DNA from: Nocardia sp. NBC_01730
GTDB taxonomy: Bacteria; Actinomycetota; Actinomycetes; Mycobacteriales; Mycobacteriaceae
Direction: 5' to 3'
Length of the DNA: 64,000 bases
NCBI RefSeq assembly: GCF_035920445.1
Contig: NZ_CP109162.1
Location: 4,526,001-4,590,000, forward strand
Shown: piece after piece, positions 19,183 to 26,352 of the stretch
How the letters are laid out: the number at the start of each line of letters is the position of its first letter
How positions within the stretch are numbered: the first letter of the stretch is position 1
Made by a program: the position numbers and the translations under genes
The notes under the pieces: model-generated
Told to the model about the DNA's origin: nothing
The model's database searches: none
The model's input: the letters and a program-made list of their open reading frames with translations, nothing else

Positions 19183-19920
19183 ATGTCGTGGCTCGCGCAC
19201 GTCGATCGTGTTTCCTGGCCGACGACCGCCGAGGAGGCCATCGCGGTCCAGGACGACCTGCGGCCGCGGATCGATCAGCGCACCGCGCCTGGCACGCGGT
19301 TCCACACGGTGGCCGGGCTGGACTCCGCCTACGACGACACCGTCGTAGGCGGAGCCGTCGCCGCGGCAGTCGTCCTGGACGCCGCCACGCTGAGGCCCGT
19401 CACCTCCACCGTGGCGCACAGCGTCGCCACTTTCCCCTACCTGCCCGGCCTGCTCGCCTTCCGCGAGATCCCGACCACCCTCGCCGCCCTCGAAAAGCTC
19501 GATACCGCACCCGATCTGCTGATCTGCGACGGGCAGGGGCTCGCGCACCCGCGCCGTTTCGGTTTGGCCTGCCACCTCGGACTGCTCACCGGAGTGCCGA
19601 CGATCGGCGTCGCGAAGACCGTGTGGGGCGACTACGCCGAGCCCGGCCGGGAGCGTGGCGCTGCCACCGACATCACCATCGACGGAGAGGTGGTCGGTCG
19701 CGCGCTGCGCACCCGGACCGGCGTGAAACCAGTCTTCGTCTCCGTCGGCCACCGCATCGACCTCGACACGGCGTGCGCGCAGGTGCTCGCCCTGACCCCG
19801 CGCTACCGGCTGCCCGAAACCACCAGGCACGCCGACCACCTCTGCCGTGCGGCGCTGCGCACCGCCCGTCAGCCTGCTTCCGGAGCGGCTGCCTCGAACT
19901 ACTCCGGCTCGACCCCGTAG
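19183..19920 (+). CDS. nfi: Endonuclease V (deoxyinosine 3' endonuclease)
   Basis: 245 residues from ATG 19183. Catalytic signature segments: VAGLDSAYDD (first Asp), LAFREIPTTLAALEKL, LLICDGQGLAHPRRFGLACHLG (second Asp) and PTIGVAKTVWGDY. The enzyme nicks DNA one base 3' of deoxyinosine, repairing deaminated adenine. It starts 11 bases after the GNAT gene, so it is likely co-transcribed. Its last 22 bases overlap the 3' end of the convergent membrane-protein gene. Confidence 0.9.
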   Translation: MSWLAHVDRVSWPTTAEEAIAVQDDLRPRIDQRTAPGTRFHTVAGLDSAYDDTVVGGAVAAAVVLDAATLRPVTSTVAHSVATFPYLPGLLAFREIPTTLAALEKLDTAPDLLICDGQGLAHPRRFGLACHLGLLTGVPTIGVAKTVWGDYAEPGRERGAATDITIDGEVVGRALRTRTGVKPVFVSVGHRIDLDTACAQVLALTPRYRLPETTRHADHLCRAALRTARQPASGAAASNYSGSTP

Positions 19921-20312
19921 TCCTGCGCCATCCAGCGGGTCGACGGCGGCGCGAACAGCAGCACGAGCGCGGCGACCGCGACGATCCCGAGCAGCGCGCC
20001 GTAGACCGGCTGGTGCGAATCGGTGAGCAGCGACCACGTCACCGGAAGCAGCAACAACTGGGCGATGACGGCGTTCGCGCGACCCCGGCGCTTCCCGAGC
20101 AGCAGCGCGATGCCCGCGGCCAGCACCGCGCCACCGAGAACACCGAACCAGGCGGCCGTACCGTATCCGCTTGTCACGCTCTGGTCGTGGCCTAGCAGCC
20201 CACGCACAACCAGCACGACCGCCACGACCACGGCGGCCACCCCCTCGAGGGTCACCACACCACCGGCTGCACGCACCGTCGTCGGCACACCGGCTGACCC
20301 CTTGTCGCTCAT
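19899..20312 (-). CDS. Integral membrane protein (Rv3217c type)
   Basis: 137 residues from ATG 20312 (MSDKGSAGVPTTVRAAG). Four hydrophobic segments can be seen: VVAVVLVVRGLL, AAWFGVLGGAVLAAGIALLL, VIAQLLLLPVTWSLL and ALLGIVAVAALVLLF. It is like the Rv3217c family, of unknown function. Its start codon overlaps the stop of a repeat micro-ORF (20309-20392), the second of a tandem pair, so its translation may depend on ribosomes leaving the repeat. Confidence 0.8.
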   Translation of the reverse strand: MSDKGSAGVPTTVRAAGGVVTLEGVAAVVVAVVLVVRGLLGHDQSVTSGYGTAAWFGVLGGAVLAAGIALLLGKRRGRANAVIAQLLLLPVTWSLLTDSHQPVYGALLGIVAVAALVLLFAPPSTRWMAQDYGVEPE

Positions 20313-20392
20313 CGGGCTGCCTCGCCGACACTCGGCTCCGTCGTGCACGACCGAGCACTGTGTCCACGGCTCACTCGCTGACGCTCGCTCAT
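20309..20392 (-). repeat. Family B linker repeat with micro-ORF, inner tandem copy
   Basis: An open micro-ORF of 27 codons from ATG 20392, beginning MSERQRVS and containing TEPSVGE near its end. Its TGA overlaps the ATG of the membrane-protein gene (20312) by four bases, and its own ATG overlaps the stop of the outer tandem copy. DNA similarity to the other copies is clearest in TGAGCGAGCG at the 5' end and CCGAGTGTCGGCGAGG at the 3' end. Confidence 0.75.
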
Positions 20393-20475
20393 GTGGGCAC
20401 CTCGCCAGGGCTCGGCTCCGCCATGACCGAGCGATGCTCGGCCGTGCTTGTTGTTCGCTGGCTGCGCTCGCTCAC
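20389..20475 (-). repeat. Family B linker repeat with micro-ORF, outer tandem copy
   Basis: An open micro-ORF of 28 codons from GTG 20475, beginning MSERSQRTT, with TAEHRSVMAEPSPGEV in its second half. Its TGA overlaps the ATG of the inner copy. Unlike the other copies it does not follow a co-directional gene; the diacylglycerol kinase gene upstream is divergent (start 20596). Confidence 0.75.
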
Positions 20476-20595
20476 GCGGCAAGCCTACGACCCGGACGAA
20501 CGGGACACCGCCGTGGCGTCGTCCGAGGGACGCGATCCTCCGGGGTCTCGTTTGCCGCTTTCCGGCACGGCTCCGGAGCGAACTAGGCTGCGAAG

Positions 20596-21540
20596 GTGCG
20601 GACGCTCCTGATCGTGAACCCGAATGCCACCTCGACTACGCCGGCAACCCGGGACCTGCTGGCGCACGCGCTGGAGAGCCGCACCCAGCTCACCGTTGCA
20701 CACACCCAGCACCGCGGCCACGCCGCCGAACTGGCGCAGTGGGCCGCTACCAACGAGATGGACCTGATCGTGGTGCACGGCGGCGATGGCACCGTCAACG
20801 AGACCATCAACGGTTTCCTACCGCTACCCGAACTGAACGACGGCCAGGCCTGGCTGCCCCGCCTCGGCGTGATCCCCGGCGGCTCGGCGAACGTCTTCGC
20901 CAGAGCGCTGGGCATCTCGCCCGACCCGGTCACCGCGACCAACCAGCTCATCGACCTGCTTACGCTGGACAAGGACCGCCGCATCGGGCTCGGCATGGCA
21001 GACGACCGCTGGTTCTGCTTCAGCGCCGGCGTCGGCCTGGACGCCGACGTGTGCGAGGCGATCGACGCCAGCCGCGCCGATGGTCACGCGGCCACCCCCG
21101 CACGCTACGTTCGAACAACTGTGCGACAATTCTTCCGAGCCAGGCGCAGCGAACCGAGCGTTCGGGTCGAAATCCCGGGCCATGCGGCCGTGGACGGCGT
21201 GCATTACGCCTTCGTTACGAACACCACACCGTGGACCTATCTGAACGCCACCCCGGTGCACACCAACCCGGGCACCCGGTTCGAGAGCGGACTCGGACTG
21301 TTTGCTGTGCGCTCGATGGCGGTGCTCCCCACCCTCCTGCTCGCGCGTCAGCTTCTCGCCGCTGACGGAAAACCCAAGTCCCGCAATCTATTTCGCGAAG
21401 ATGACGTTCCCGCCGTAAGAATCGAGACCAAGGAACCCATCGGCCTGCAAATCGACGGCGATTTCATCGGGAAGCGCAACGTGGTGGAGTTCACGTCAGT
21501 ACCGAACATCCTCGGGGTGATCGCGCCTCAGCCTGATTGA
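20596..21540 (+). CDS. Diacylglycerol kinase catalytic domain lipid kinase (Rv3218 type)
   Basis: 314 residues from GTG 20596. The DAGK catalytic domain has the opening LLIVNPNATSTTP, the glycine-rich nucleotide loop VVHGGDGTVNETINGF (GGDGT) and LGVIPGGSANVFARALG. It ends with QIDGDFIG and a VPNILGVI tail, as in bacterial YegS/DgkB relatives. It would phosphorylate diacylglycerol or a related lipid at the membrane. Located just before whiB1, as Rv3218. Confidence 0.9.
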   Translation: MRTLLIVNPNATSTTPATRDLLAHALESRTQLTVAHTQHRGHAAELAQWAATNEMDLIVVHGGDGTVNETINGFLPLPELNDGQAWLPRLGVIPGGSANVFARALGISPDPVTATNQLIDLLTLDKDRRIGLGMADDRWFCFSAGVGLDADVCEAIDASRADGHAATPARYVRTTVRQFFRARRSEPSVRVEIPGHAAVDGVHYAFVTNTTPWTYLNATPVHTNPGTRFESGLGLFAVRSMAVLPTLLLARQLLAADGKPKSRNLFREDDVPAVRIETKEPIGLQIDGDFIGKRNVVEFTSVPNILGVIAPQPD

Positions 21541-21792
21541 GTGCGAAACACTGCGAAAAACATCGCGGTTGTGCTGCAAAAACCCGGTAGAGCGAGTACA
21601 AAGGACCGGGCAGGTTCCCCGTAGGGGGACCTTGAGAGCGTGAGCTTCCCCACGGTGCACCGCATGCCTATTGACATCTACGGTGTTCGTGAAAGCATTC
21701 ACAAGCAACCGTGCGGAAACATTCGAGTCGCACAAGTGAACGAACCAGAAACCGTAGGCGCCCTGTGCGGCGCCCAGCAAAGGAGCAGAGGA
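21541..21792 (+). promoter_or_regulatory. whiB1 upstream region with a CRP-type site
   Basis: CGTGAAAGCATTCACA at 21688-21703 matches the CRP consensus TGTGA-N6-TCACA in 9 of 10 defined positions. A TTGACA hexamer lies just upstream (21671-21676). The site is centred about 97 bases before the whiB1 ATG. In M. tuberculosis, whiB1 is controlled by the cAMP receptor protein Rv3676, so this is a supported prediction. Confidence 0.65.
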
Positions 21793-22047
21793 ATGGACTG
21801 GCGCCACAAGGCCATCTGTCGCGATGAGGACCCCGAGCTGTTCTTCCCGGTGGGTAACAGTGGTCCGGCGCTCGCACAGATTGCCGATGCCAAGCTGGTC
21901 TGCGCTCGCTGCCCCGTCACCGCCGACTGCCTGTCCTGGGCCCTGAAGTCCGGACAGGATGCCGGTGTGTGGGGTGGTATGAGCGAGGACGAGCGCCGGG
22001 CGCTCAAACGCCGAAACGCGCGCACCCGCACCCGCACCGTCGTCTAG
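21793..22047 (+). CDS. whiB1: Transcriptional regulator WhiB1
   Basis: 84 residues from ATG 21793, preceded by AGGAGCAGAGGA. The four iron-sulfur ligands are Cys9, Cys37, Cys40 and Cys46 (CARC-x5-C), followed by the GVWGGMSEDERRALKRR turn and basic helix. The [4Fe-4S] protein is essential and nitric-oxide-sensitive in mycobacteria and binds region 4 of the main sigma factor. The gene has a long leader with a CRP site and ends at a strong terminator. Confidence 0.96.
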   Translation: MDWRHKAICRDEDPELFFPVGNSGPALAQIADAKLVCARCPVTADCLSWALKSGQDAGVWGGMSEDERRALKRRNARTRTRTVV

Positions 22048-22098
22048 CCAGACGATCCGCCTTACCGGGCCATTCAGCCCGGCCCGGTAACGCATCTT

Positions 22099-22128
22099 CA
22101 GCCCGGCACCCACAAAGGTGCCGGGCTG
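22099..22128 (+). terminator. Intrinsic terminator of whiB1
   Basis: A perfect 12-bp stem, CAGCCCGGCACC and GGTGCCGGGCTG, with a 6-base loop is followed by TGTTCTGTTT, an unusually T-rich tail for this genome. It lies 51 bases after the stop. Confidence 0.85.
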
Positions 22129-22283
22129 TGTTCTGTTTGCGGCTGTGTTTGTCCGCCGGCGCCGCGTGTTCGCCGCCCAGTCCACAAGACACAGCCGAAT
22201 CACTGGATGCTGCAGTTGCGGCGCGACGCAACCACACCGGCCCAACCCCCACTTCCGAGCGCAGCGAGACCTAGCATTCCCCT

Positions 22284-22378
22284 GTTCGCGGCCCGGCTCG
22301 CGTCCGAGCGGCCGACGCGTCCGCGACGAAGTCGCCAGCGTCGGCCGCTCGGACGCGAGCCAAAAGGGGGCCGCGAAC
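22284..22378 (-). repeat. Palindromic intergenic repeat, family A, copy 3
   Basis: The same 95-bp core in reverse orientation between convergent whiB1 and pdtaS, ending some 30 bases from the pdtaS stop (22408). Its inner arms are CCGACGC and GCGTCGG where copy 1 has CCGCCGC and GCGGCGG: a paired substitution that keeps the stem. Confidence 0.9.
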
Positions 22379-22407
22379 CCGCCGCGCCCGCGCGGCCAAA
22401 AACACAG

Positions 22408-23922
22408 CTACCGCGCGGAGCGGCGGCCGAGGGGGACGCGCAGCACCGCGTCGGTGCCGATGTCGGCACCGGGGTGCAGGCCGATGGAGCCGCCCAGTTC
22501 AGCGGTCACGAGGGTGCGGACGATCTGGAGGCCGAGGCGGTCGGAGGATTCCAGGCTGAAACCGGACGGAAGGCCGCGGCCGTCGTCGCTGATGATCACG
22601 TCGAGCCAGCGGGCCGAGCGTTCGGAACGGATGGTGACGGTGCCGTTCTCACCGGAGTCGAAGGCGTGCTCGATGGCGTTCTGCACCAGTTCGGTCAACA
22701 CCATCACCAACGGGGTTGCGCGTTCCGCGGAGAACACACCGAGCGAACCCGCCCTGCGCACCTTGATCCGGGCGGTGTGCACGGTGGCGACGTCGGCCAT
22801 GATCGGCAGCAGCCGGTCGACGACCTCGTCCAGGTCGACCTCTTCGTCCACCGACATCGACAGCATCTCGTGCACCGACGCGATCGAGGTGACCCTTCGC
22901 ACCGACTCGGTGAGCGCCACCTGCGCCTCCTCGTTCTCGGTGCGGCGAGCCTGCAGGCGGAGCAGCGCGGCGACGGTCTGCAGGTTGTTCTTCACCCGAT
23001 GATGGATCTCCCGGATGGTGGCGTCTTTGCTGAGCAGCGCGCGGTCGCGGCGCTTGACCTCGGTGACGTCGCGAACGAGTACGGCGGCGCCTGCCAGTTC
23101 ACCGTGCGGGCGCAGCACCAAAGTGCGCAGCAGCACGGTCGCGCCGCGCGCCTCGACCTCCATGCGCCGTCCGGTCCGCCCGGCCAGGGCGGCCTGGATG
23201 TCGCCGACCACTTCTTGCGCGTCGAACGGGTCGGTGATCAACGAGCGGGTGGTGACGGCGAGATCCTGTCCCGCGAGATCGGCCTGCAAACCCATTCGGT
23301 GGTATGCCGACAACGCATTCGGGCTGGCGTAGACCACGATGCCCTCGGTGTCGAGCCGGATGAAACCGTCCCCGGCGCGCGGGCTGGAATGGGTGGCCGC
23401 ACGGTCCTCTGTGGTCGGAAAGCTGCCGTCGGCAATCATCTGGCACAGGTCGTCCGCGCAGGCGAGGTAGGCGATCTCCAGTGTGCTGCGTACCCGGGAG
23501 CGTTGCAGGTCGGTGTCCCGGCTGAGCACCGCGATCACGTCGTCGCCGCAGCGCACGGGAATGGCCTCGCGGACCGCGTGCACCGGGGGCGGATGGTAGA
23601 CGCCGGAGGCCTCCACATCGCTGTCCGCGCGCACGATCTTGCCGGTCACCAGTGCGTCGAACACTTGAGGGTGATCGGTTTTCAGGGCAAGCGTGCCGAC
23701 CATGTCCTCCTGATGCACGGTGGGCGCGGTGGTGGGGCGGCACTGGGCGACGCATACGATGTCGGCCCCCGCCGATACCGGGCCCGCTCCGACCCAGAGC
23801 AGGAGGTCGGCGAAGGACAGATCGGCGAGCAGCTGCCAATCGCCCACCACCCGTTGCAGATGGTCGACGGCGACGCCGGGTAGATCGGTGTGCTCGGCTA
23901 GGAGCTCGCTGAGAGTCGCCAT
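22408..23922 (-). CDS. pdtaS: Sensor histidine kinase PdtaS
   Basis: 504 residues from ATG 23922. An N-terminal GAF-like domain (about 1-150) precedes a PAS domain (FIRLDTEGIVVYASPNALSAY, about 190-290). Then comes the HisKA_2 phosphoacceptor motif EIHHRVKNNLQTVAALLRLQ and a HATPase domain (LTELVQNAIEHAF, ISDDGRGLPSGF, LGLQIVRTLVTAELGG). It is soluble. In mycobacteria it phosphorylates the antiterminator PdtaR, whose gene is not in this window, and takes part in copper/nitric-oxide sensing with Rip1. Position beside the biotinylated protein matches Rv3220c. Confidence 0.95.
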   Translation of the reverse strand: MATLSELLAEHTDLPGVAVDHLQRVVGDWQLLADLSFADLLLWVGAGPVSAGADIVCVAQCRPTTAPTVHQEDMVGTLALKTDHPQVFDALVTGKIVRADSDVEASGVYHPPPVHAVREAIPVRCGDDVIAVLSRDTDLQRSRVRSTLEIAYLACADDLCQMIADGSFPTTEDRAATHSSPRAGDGFIRLDTEGIVVYASPNALSAYHRMGLQADLAGQDLAVTTRSLITDPFDAQEVVGDIQAALAGRTGRRMEVEARGATVLLRTLVLRPHGELAGAAVLVRDVTEVKRRDRALLSKDATIREIHHRVKNNLQTVAALLRLQARRTENEEAQVALTESVRRVTSIASVHEMLSMSVDEEVDLDEVVDRLLPIMADVATVHTARIKVRRAGSLGVFSAERATPLVMVLTELVQNAIEHAFDSGENGTVTIRSERSARWLDVIISDDGRGLPSGFSLESSDRLGLQIVRTLVTAELGGSIGLHPGADIGTDAVLRVPLGRRSAR

Positions 23923-23944
23923 AGAGGTCTACCGCCGCAATCGG

Positions 23945-24160
23945 TCAGGAGATGACCGCGATCAGGTGGCCCGCCTTGATCGCGTCGCCCTCCTTGACGC
24001 CGATCGAGGTCACCGTGCCGCTGGACTCCGCGACCACCGGGATCTCCATTTTCATCGACTCGAGGATCACCAGGGTGTCGCCCTCCTGCACGTCGGTGCC
24101 TTCCTCGACGACCACCTGGTAGACGACAGACACCAGCTCGGCGAGCACTTCCTCAGCCAT
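23945..24160 (-). CDS. Biotin/lipoyl attachment domain protein (TB7.3 type)
   Basis: 71 residues from ATG 24160 (MAEEVLAELVSVVYQVV). The whole protein is a biotinyl domain with the target lysine in VILESMKMEIPV. It is free-standing, without a carboxylase domain, and corresponds to Rv3221c (TB7.3). The carboxylase it may serve is not known. It lies 22 bases before pdtaS and may be co-transcribed with it. Confidence 0.92.
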   Translation of the reverse strand: MAEEVLAELVSVVYQVVVEEGTDVQEGDTLVILESMKMEIPVVAESSGTVTSIGVKEGDAIKAGHLIAVIS

Positions 24161-24210
24161 GACACCCCATTCCCTCGTTGGCCTGTATCCGCTGACGGTA
24201 CAGCCAACCA

Positions 24211-24226
24211 CACATGAAACAATGTG
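24211..24226. promoter_or_regulatory. Inverted repeat in the divergent biotinyl-protein/bL37 promoter region
   Basis: CACAT-GAAACA-ATGTG, 25 bases before the bL37 ATG and 51 bases before the divergent ATG. A short operator-like palindrome; the binding protein is not known. Confidence 0.3.
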
Positions 24227-24250
24227 CTTCAACCAGAAGGGAGACTACTC

Positions 24251-24325
24251 ATGGGTAAGCGCGGACGTAAGAAGCGTAGCCGGAAGGGCAATGCGGCCAA
24301 CCACGGCAAGCGGCCCAACGCCTGA
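24251..24325 (+). CDS. 50S ribosomal protein bL37
   Basis: 24 codons from ATG 24251: MGKRGRKKRSRKGNAAN, then HGKRPNA and TGA. AAGGGAG lies about 7 bases upstream. The sequence matches the very small basic ribosomal protein bL37 found in structures of mycobacterial 50S subunits, with the conserved end ANHGKRPNA. Its position opposite the biotinylated-protein gene and near rshA/sigH agrees with mycobacteria. It is shorter than the usual length cut-off of gene finders and easily missed. Confidence 0.93.
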   Translation: MGKRGRKKRSRKGNAANHGKRPNA

Positions 24326-24360
24326 GCTGTGTTGCTTTTGCAGCGCCTGCGGCGCTGCGT

Positions 24361-24455
24361 GTTCACGGCCCCTTAAAGGCTCGCGTCCGAGCGACCGCCG
24401 CTGGCGACTTCGTCGCGGCCGCGTCGGCCACTCGGACGCGAGCCGGGCCGTGAAC
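24361..24455 (+). repeat. Palindromic intergenic repeat, family A, copy 4
   Basis: 95-bp core beginning GTTCACGGCC and ending GGCCGTGAAC, whereas the other copies have GTTCGCGGCC and GGCCGCGAAC. The A and T replacing G and C at 24365 and 24451 keep the outer stem paired. Left of it is a hairpin CAGCGCC-TGC-GGCGCTG (24341-24357) only 15 bases after the bL37 stop. It lies between convergent bL37 and rshA. Confidence 0.92.
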
Positions 24456-24541
24456 GGGCAATGCTCGGTCTCGCTGCGCTCGAAAGCAGGGGTGGGGCCG
24501 ATGTGGTTGGGCTGCCAACACGCCCCGCCCGCCGCGGCCGA

Positions 24542-24802
24542 TTACTCGACTACGCGGCGGATCTCGATGGTCAGCCGCTCGCGTAGGGAATCGGGCGCGC
24601 GGTCACCGCCGCACTTGCGGCTGAGCAAACCCTTGATCTTCTCCTCGATGCCGTAGGCCTCGATACAGGGGCTGCAACGGTCCATGTGGTGCTGCAACCG
24701 GGCTCTGGTGGCGTCGTCGCATTCCCCGTCCAGCATCAACCACACATCGGCGAGTACCGCCGTGCAGTCGAGATCCATGTCGGGGTCCCGCTCGCTACTC
24801 AC
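24542..24802 (-). CDS. rshA: Zinc-binding anti-sigma factor RshA (RsrA family)
   Basis: 86 residues from GTG 24802. The ZAS motif is HHMDRCSPC with His39, Cys43 and Cys46, and an upstream Cys13. The protein binds and inhibits SigH in the reduced state; oxidation forms a disulfide and frees the sigma factor. The start overlaps the stop of a repeat micro-ORF (24799-24867) that links it to sigH, and GGTGGAG within that repeat is its ribosome binding site. Confidence 0.93.
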   Translation of the reverse strand: MSSERDPDMDLDCTAVLADVWLMLDGECDDATRARLQHHMDRCSPCIEAYGIEEKIKGLLSRKCGGDRAPDSLRERLTIEIRRVVE

Positions 24803-24867
24803 GACTCCACCTCGCCGACGCTCGGTTCCGTCGTGGCGTTTGCGGTTCGCTCGCTACGCTCGCTCAC
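24799..24867 (-). repeat. Family B linker repeat with micro-ORF between sigH and rshA
   Basis: An open micro-ORF of 22 codons, from GTG 24867 (overlapping the TGA of sigH, 24864-24866) to a TGA overlapping the GTG of rshA (24800-24802). It begins MSERSERT and ends TEPSVGEVES. It carries GGCGAGGTGGAGTC, which serves as the ribosome binding site of rshA. Confidence 0.8.
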
Positions 24868-25616
24868 TGCTTGACCTCCTGGCGTTCCCCCGAACGGTTG
24901 AATCCGCGCTCGCGCGCCACATCGGCGAGCAAACCCTTCAGTTGCTTGCGGCCGCGGTGCAGCCGGGACATCACCGTACCGATGGGAGTGCCCATGATGT
25001 CGGCGATTTCCTTGTACGGGAAGCCCTCGACGTCGGCGTAGTACACCGCCATCCGGAATTCTTCCGGCAGTTCCTGCAGTGCCGCCTTGATGTCGTCGTC
25101 CGGCAGCGCGTCCAGCGCCTCGACCTCGGCCGAGCGCAGCCCCTGCGAGGTGTGCTCGGCGGTCGCGGCCAGCTGCCAGTCGGTGATTTCGTCGGTCGGG
25201 TACTGCGCGGGCTGTCGCTGCTTCTTGCGGTAGGAGTTGATGTAGGTGTTGGTCAGGATTCGATACAGCCAGGCACGGAGGTTGGTGCCTTCCCTGAAGG
25301 ACTTGAATCCCTGAAACGCCTTGACGTAGGTCTCCTGCACCAAGTCCTCGGCGTCGGCCGGGTTCCTGGTCATACGCAGCGCGGCGCCGTAGAGCTGGTC
25401 GAGCAGCGGGAGCGCGTCCCGCTCGAACCGCTGAGCCAGCTCGGCATCGTCGACCGCGGTGACATCGTCGGCCACCACGTCATCGTCGCTCGTCACACCT
25501 GTCCCTTCGATCGCCGTACTTGCCAAATCTACCGGCAACGGCACGTCGAGCGAGAATCCGGCTCGTCTCGGTAACGCCTCCGCCCATACCGGACGATCGT
25601 CGAGCAGCACGGGCAC
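24864..25616 (-). CDS. sigH: ECF sigma factor SigH
   Basis: Region 2 reads [33 protein letters not shown], then [23 protein letters not shown]; region 4 reads [41 protein letters not shown]. This is the oxidative and heat stress sigma factor controlling thioredoxin and related genes. Several starts are possible (GTG 25640, ATG 25622, GTG 25616); GTG 25616 is used because AAGGAG lies at a normal distance (6 bases), but N-terminal residues before about 60 are not conserved. The stop lies inside a family B repeat. A SigH-type promoter is found at 25700-25726. Confidence 0.93.
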   Translation of the reverse strand: MPVLLDDRPVWAEALPRRAGFSLDVPLPVDLASTAIEGTGVTSDDDVVADDVTAVDDAELAQRFERDALPLLDQLYGAALRMTRNPADAEDLVQETYVKAFQGFKSFREGTNLRAWLYRILTNTYINSYRKKQRQPAQYPTDEITDWQLAATAEHTSQGLRSAEVEALDALPDDDIKAALQELPEEFRMAVYYADVEGFPYKEIADIMGTPIGTVMSRLHRGRKQLKGLLADVARERGFNRSGERQEVKQ

Positions 25617-25699
25617 CGACATCTCCTTCACGTCGTTCACGGGGCCTGGTCACGTGCGACAGAGGGGTGAAGTTCCTCCAAGCGCTATGTATCGGCTAC

Positions 25700-25726
25700 A
25701 ACATGCGCGGCCCGCGCGGTGTTCCC
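25700..25726 (-). promoter_or_regulatory. SigH-type autoregulatory promoter
   Basis: On the minus strand GGGAACA (25726-25720), a 17-base spacer and GTT (25702-25700). This matches the SigH/SigR consensus GGGAAY-N16/17-GTT. It would start transcription near 25692, some 50-75 bases before the candidate sigH starts, giving positive autoregulation. Confidence 0.7.
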
Positions 25727-25791
25727 GTGACCACTGTCCGGCAGCAAAAGCCGTTGCCGTCCCGACAGGTCGCGCCGTTAAAGTTTCGGCC

Positions 25792-26286
25792 ATGGCAGGA
25801 GCCTCGACCCCGGCGATCCGCACTCTGGCCCAGGCCCGGGTCGCCCACCGTGTGCACGTCTACAAGCACGATCCGCGTACCGACTCCTACGGCACCGAGG
25901 CGGTCGACGCGCTCGCCGCCGAGCTCGGGCTCGCGGCCGAGCAGATCTTCAAGACCCTGGTCATCGAGCTGACCACCGGCTCGCTCGCGGTGGCCGTGCT
26001 TCCGGTGCCGAACACGTTGTCACTCAAGGCCGCCGCCGCGGCTCTCGGGGCGTCGAGGGCGAGCATGGCCGACAAGACGCGGGCGGAGAAGACGACCGGG
26101 TACGTACTCGGCGGCATCTCCCCGCTCGGCCAGCGCAAGCTGCTGCCCACCGTGGTCGACGCGTCCGCGTTGTCCTGGGACCGGGTGCTGTGCAGCGCTG
26201 GGCGGCGCGGACTGGAGATCGAGCTGGGGCCCGCCGATCTGGTCCGGCTGACTTCCGCGGTGACAGCGCCGGTGGCGTCGGTGTAA
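25792..26286 (+). CDS. ybaK: Cys-tRNA(Pro) deacylase, YbaK/EbsC family
   Basis: 164 residues from ATG 25792. Family features are VHVYKHDPRTDSYGTEAVDALA, the lysine in QIFKTLVIEL that acts in catalysis, and YVLGGISPLGQRKLLPTVVD near the end. The protein hydrolyses mis-charged Cys-tRNA(Pro). It is divergent from sigH across a 150-base region with the SigH-type promoter on the other strand. Confidence 0.9.
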   Translation: MAGASTPAIRTLAQARVAHRVHVYKHDPRTDSYGTEAVDALAAELGLAAEQIFKTLVIELTTGSLAVAVLPVPNTLSLKAAAAALGASRASMADKTRAEKTTGYVLGGISPLGQRKLLPTVVDASALSWDRVLCSAGRRGLEIELGPADLVRLTSAVTAPVASV

Positions 26287-26352
26287 TTCGACCCGATTCG
26301 CTGTGATCTGTGCGTTACTGAACGGGCCAGGTTCATTCGACTCGAGGATGTG

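Noticed and set aside
19899..19920. Overlap of the endonuclease V gene and the membrane-protein gene as an error
   Set aside because: The 22-base tail-to-tail overlap involves only the last residues of each protein, which are weakly conserved; both stops are plausible.
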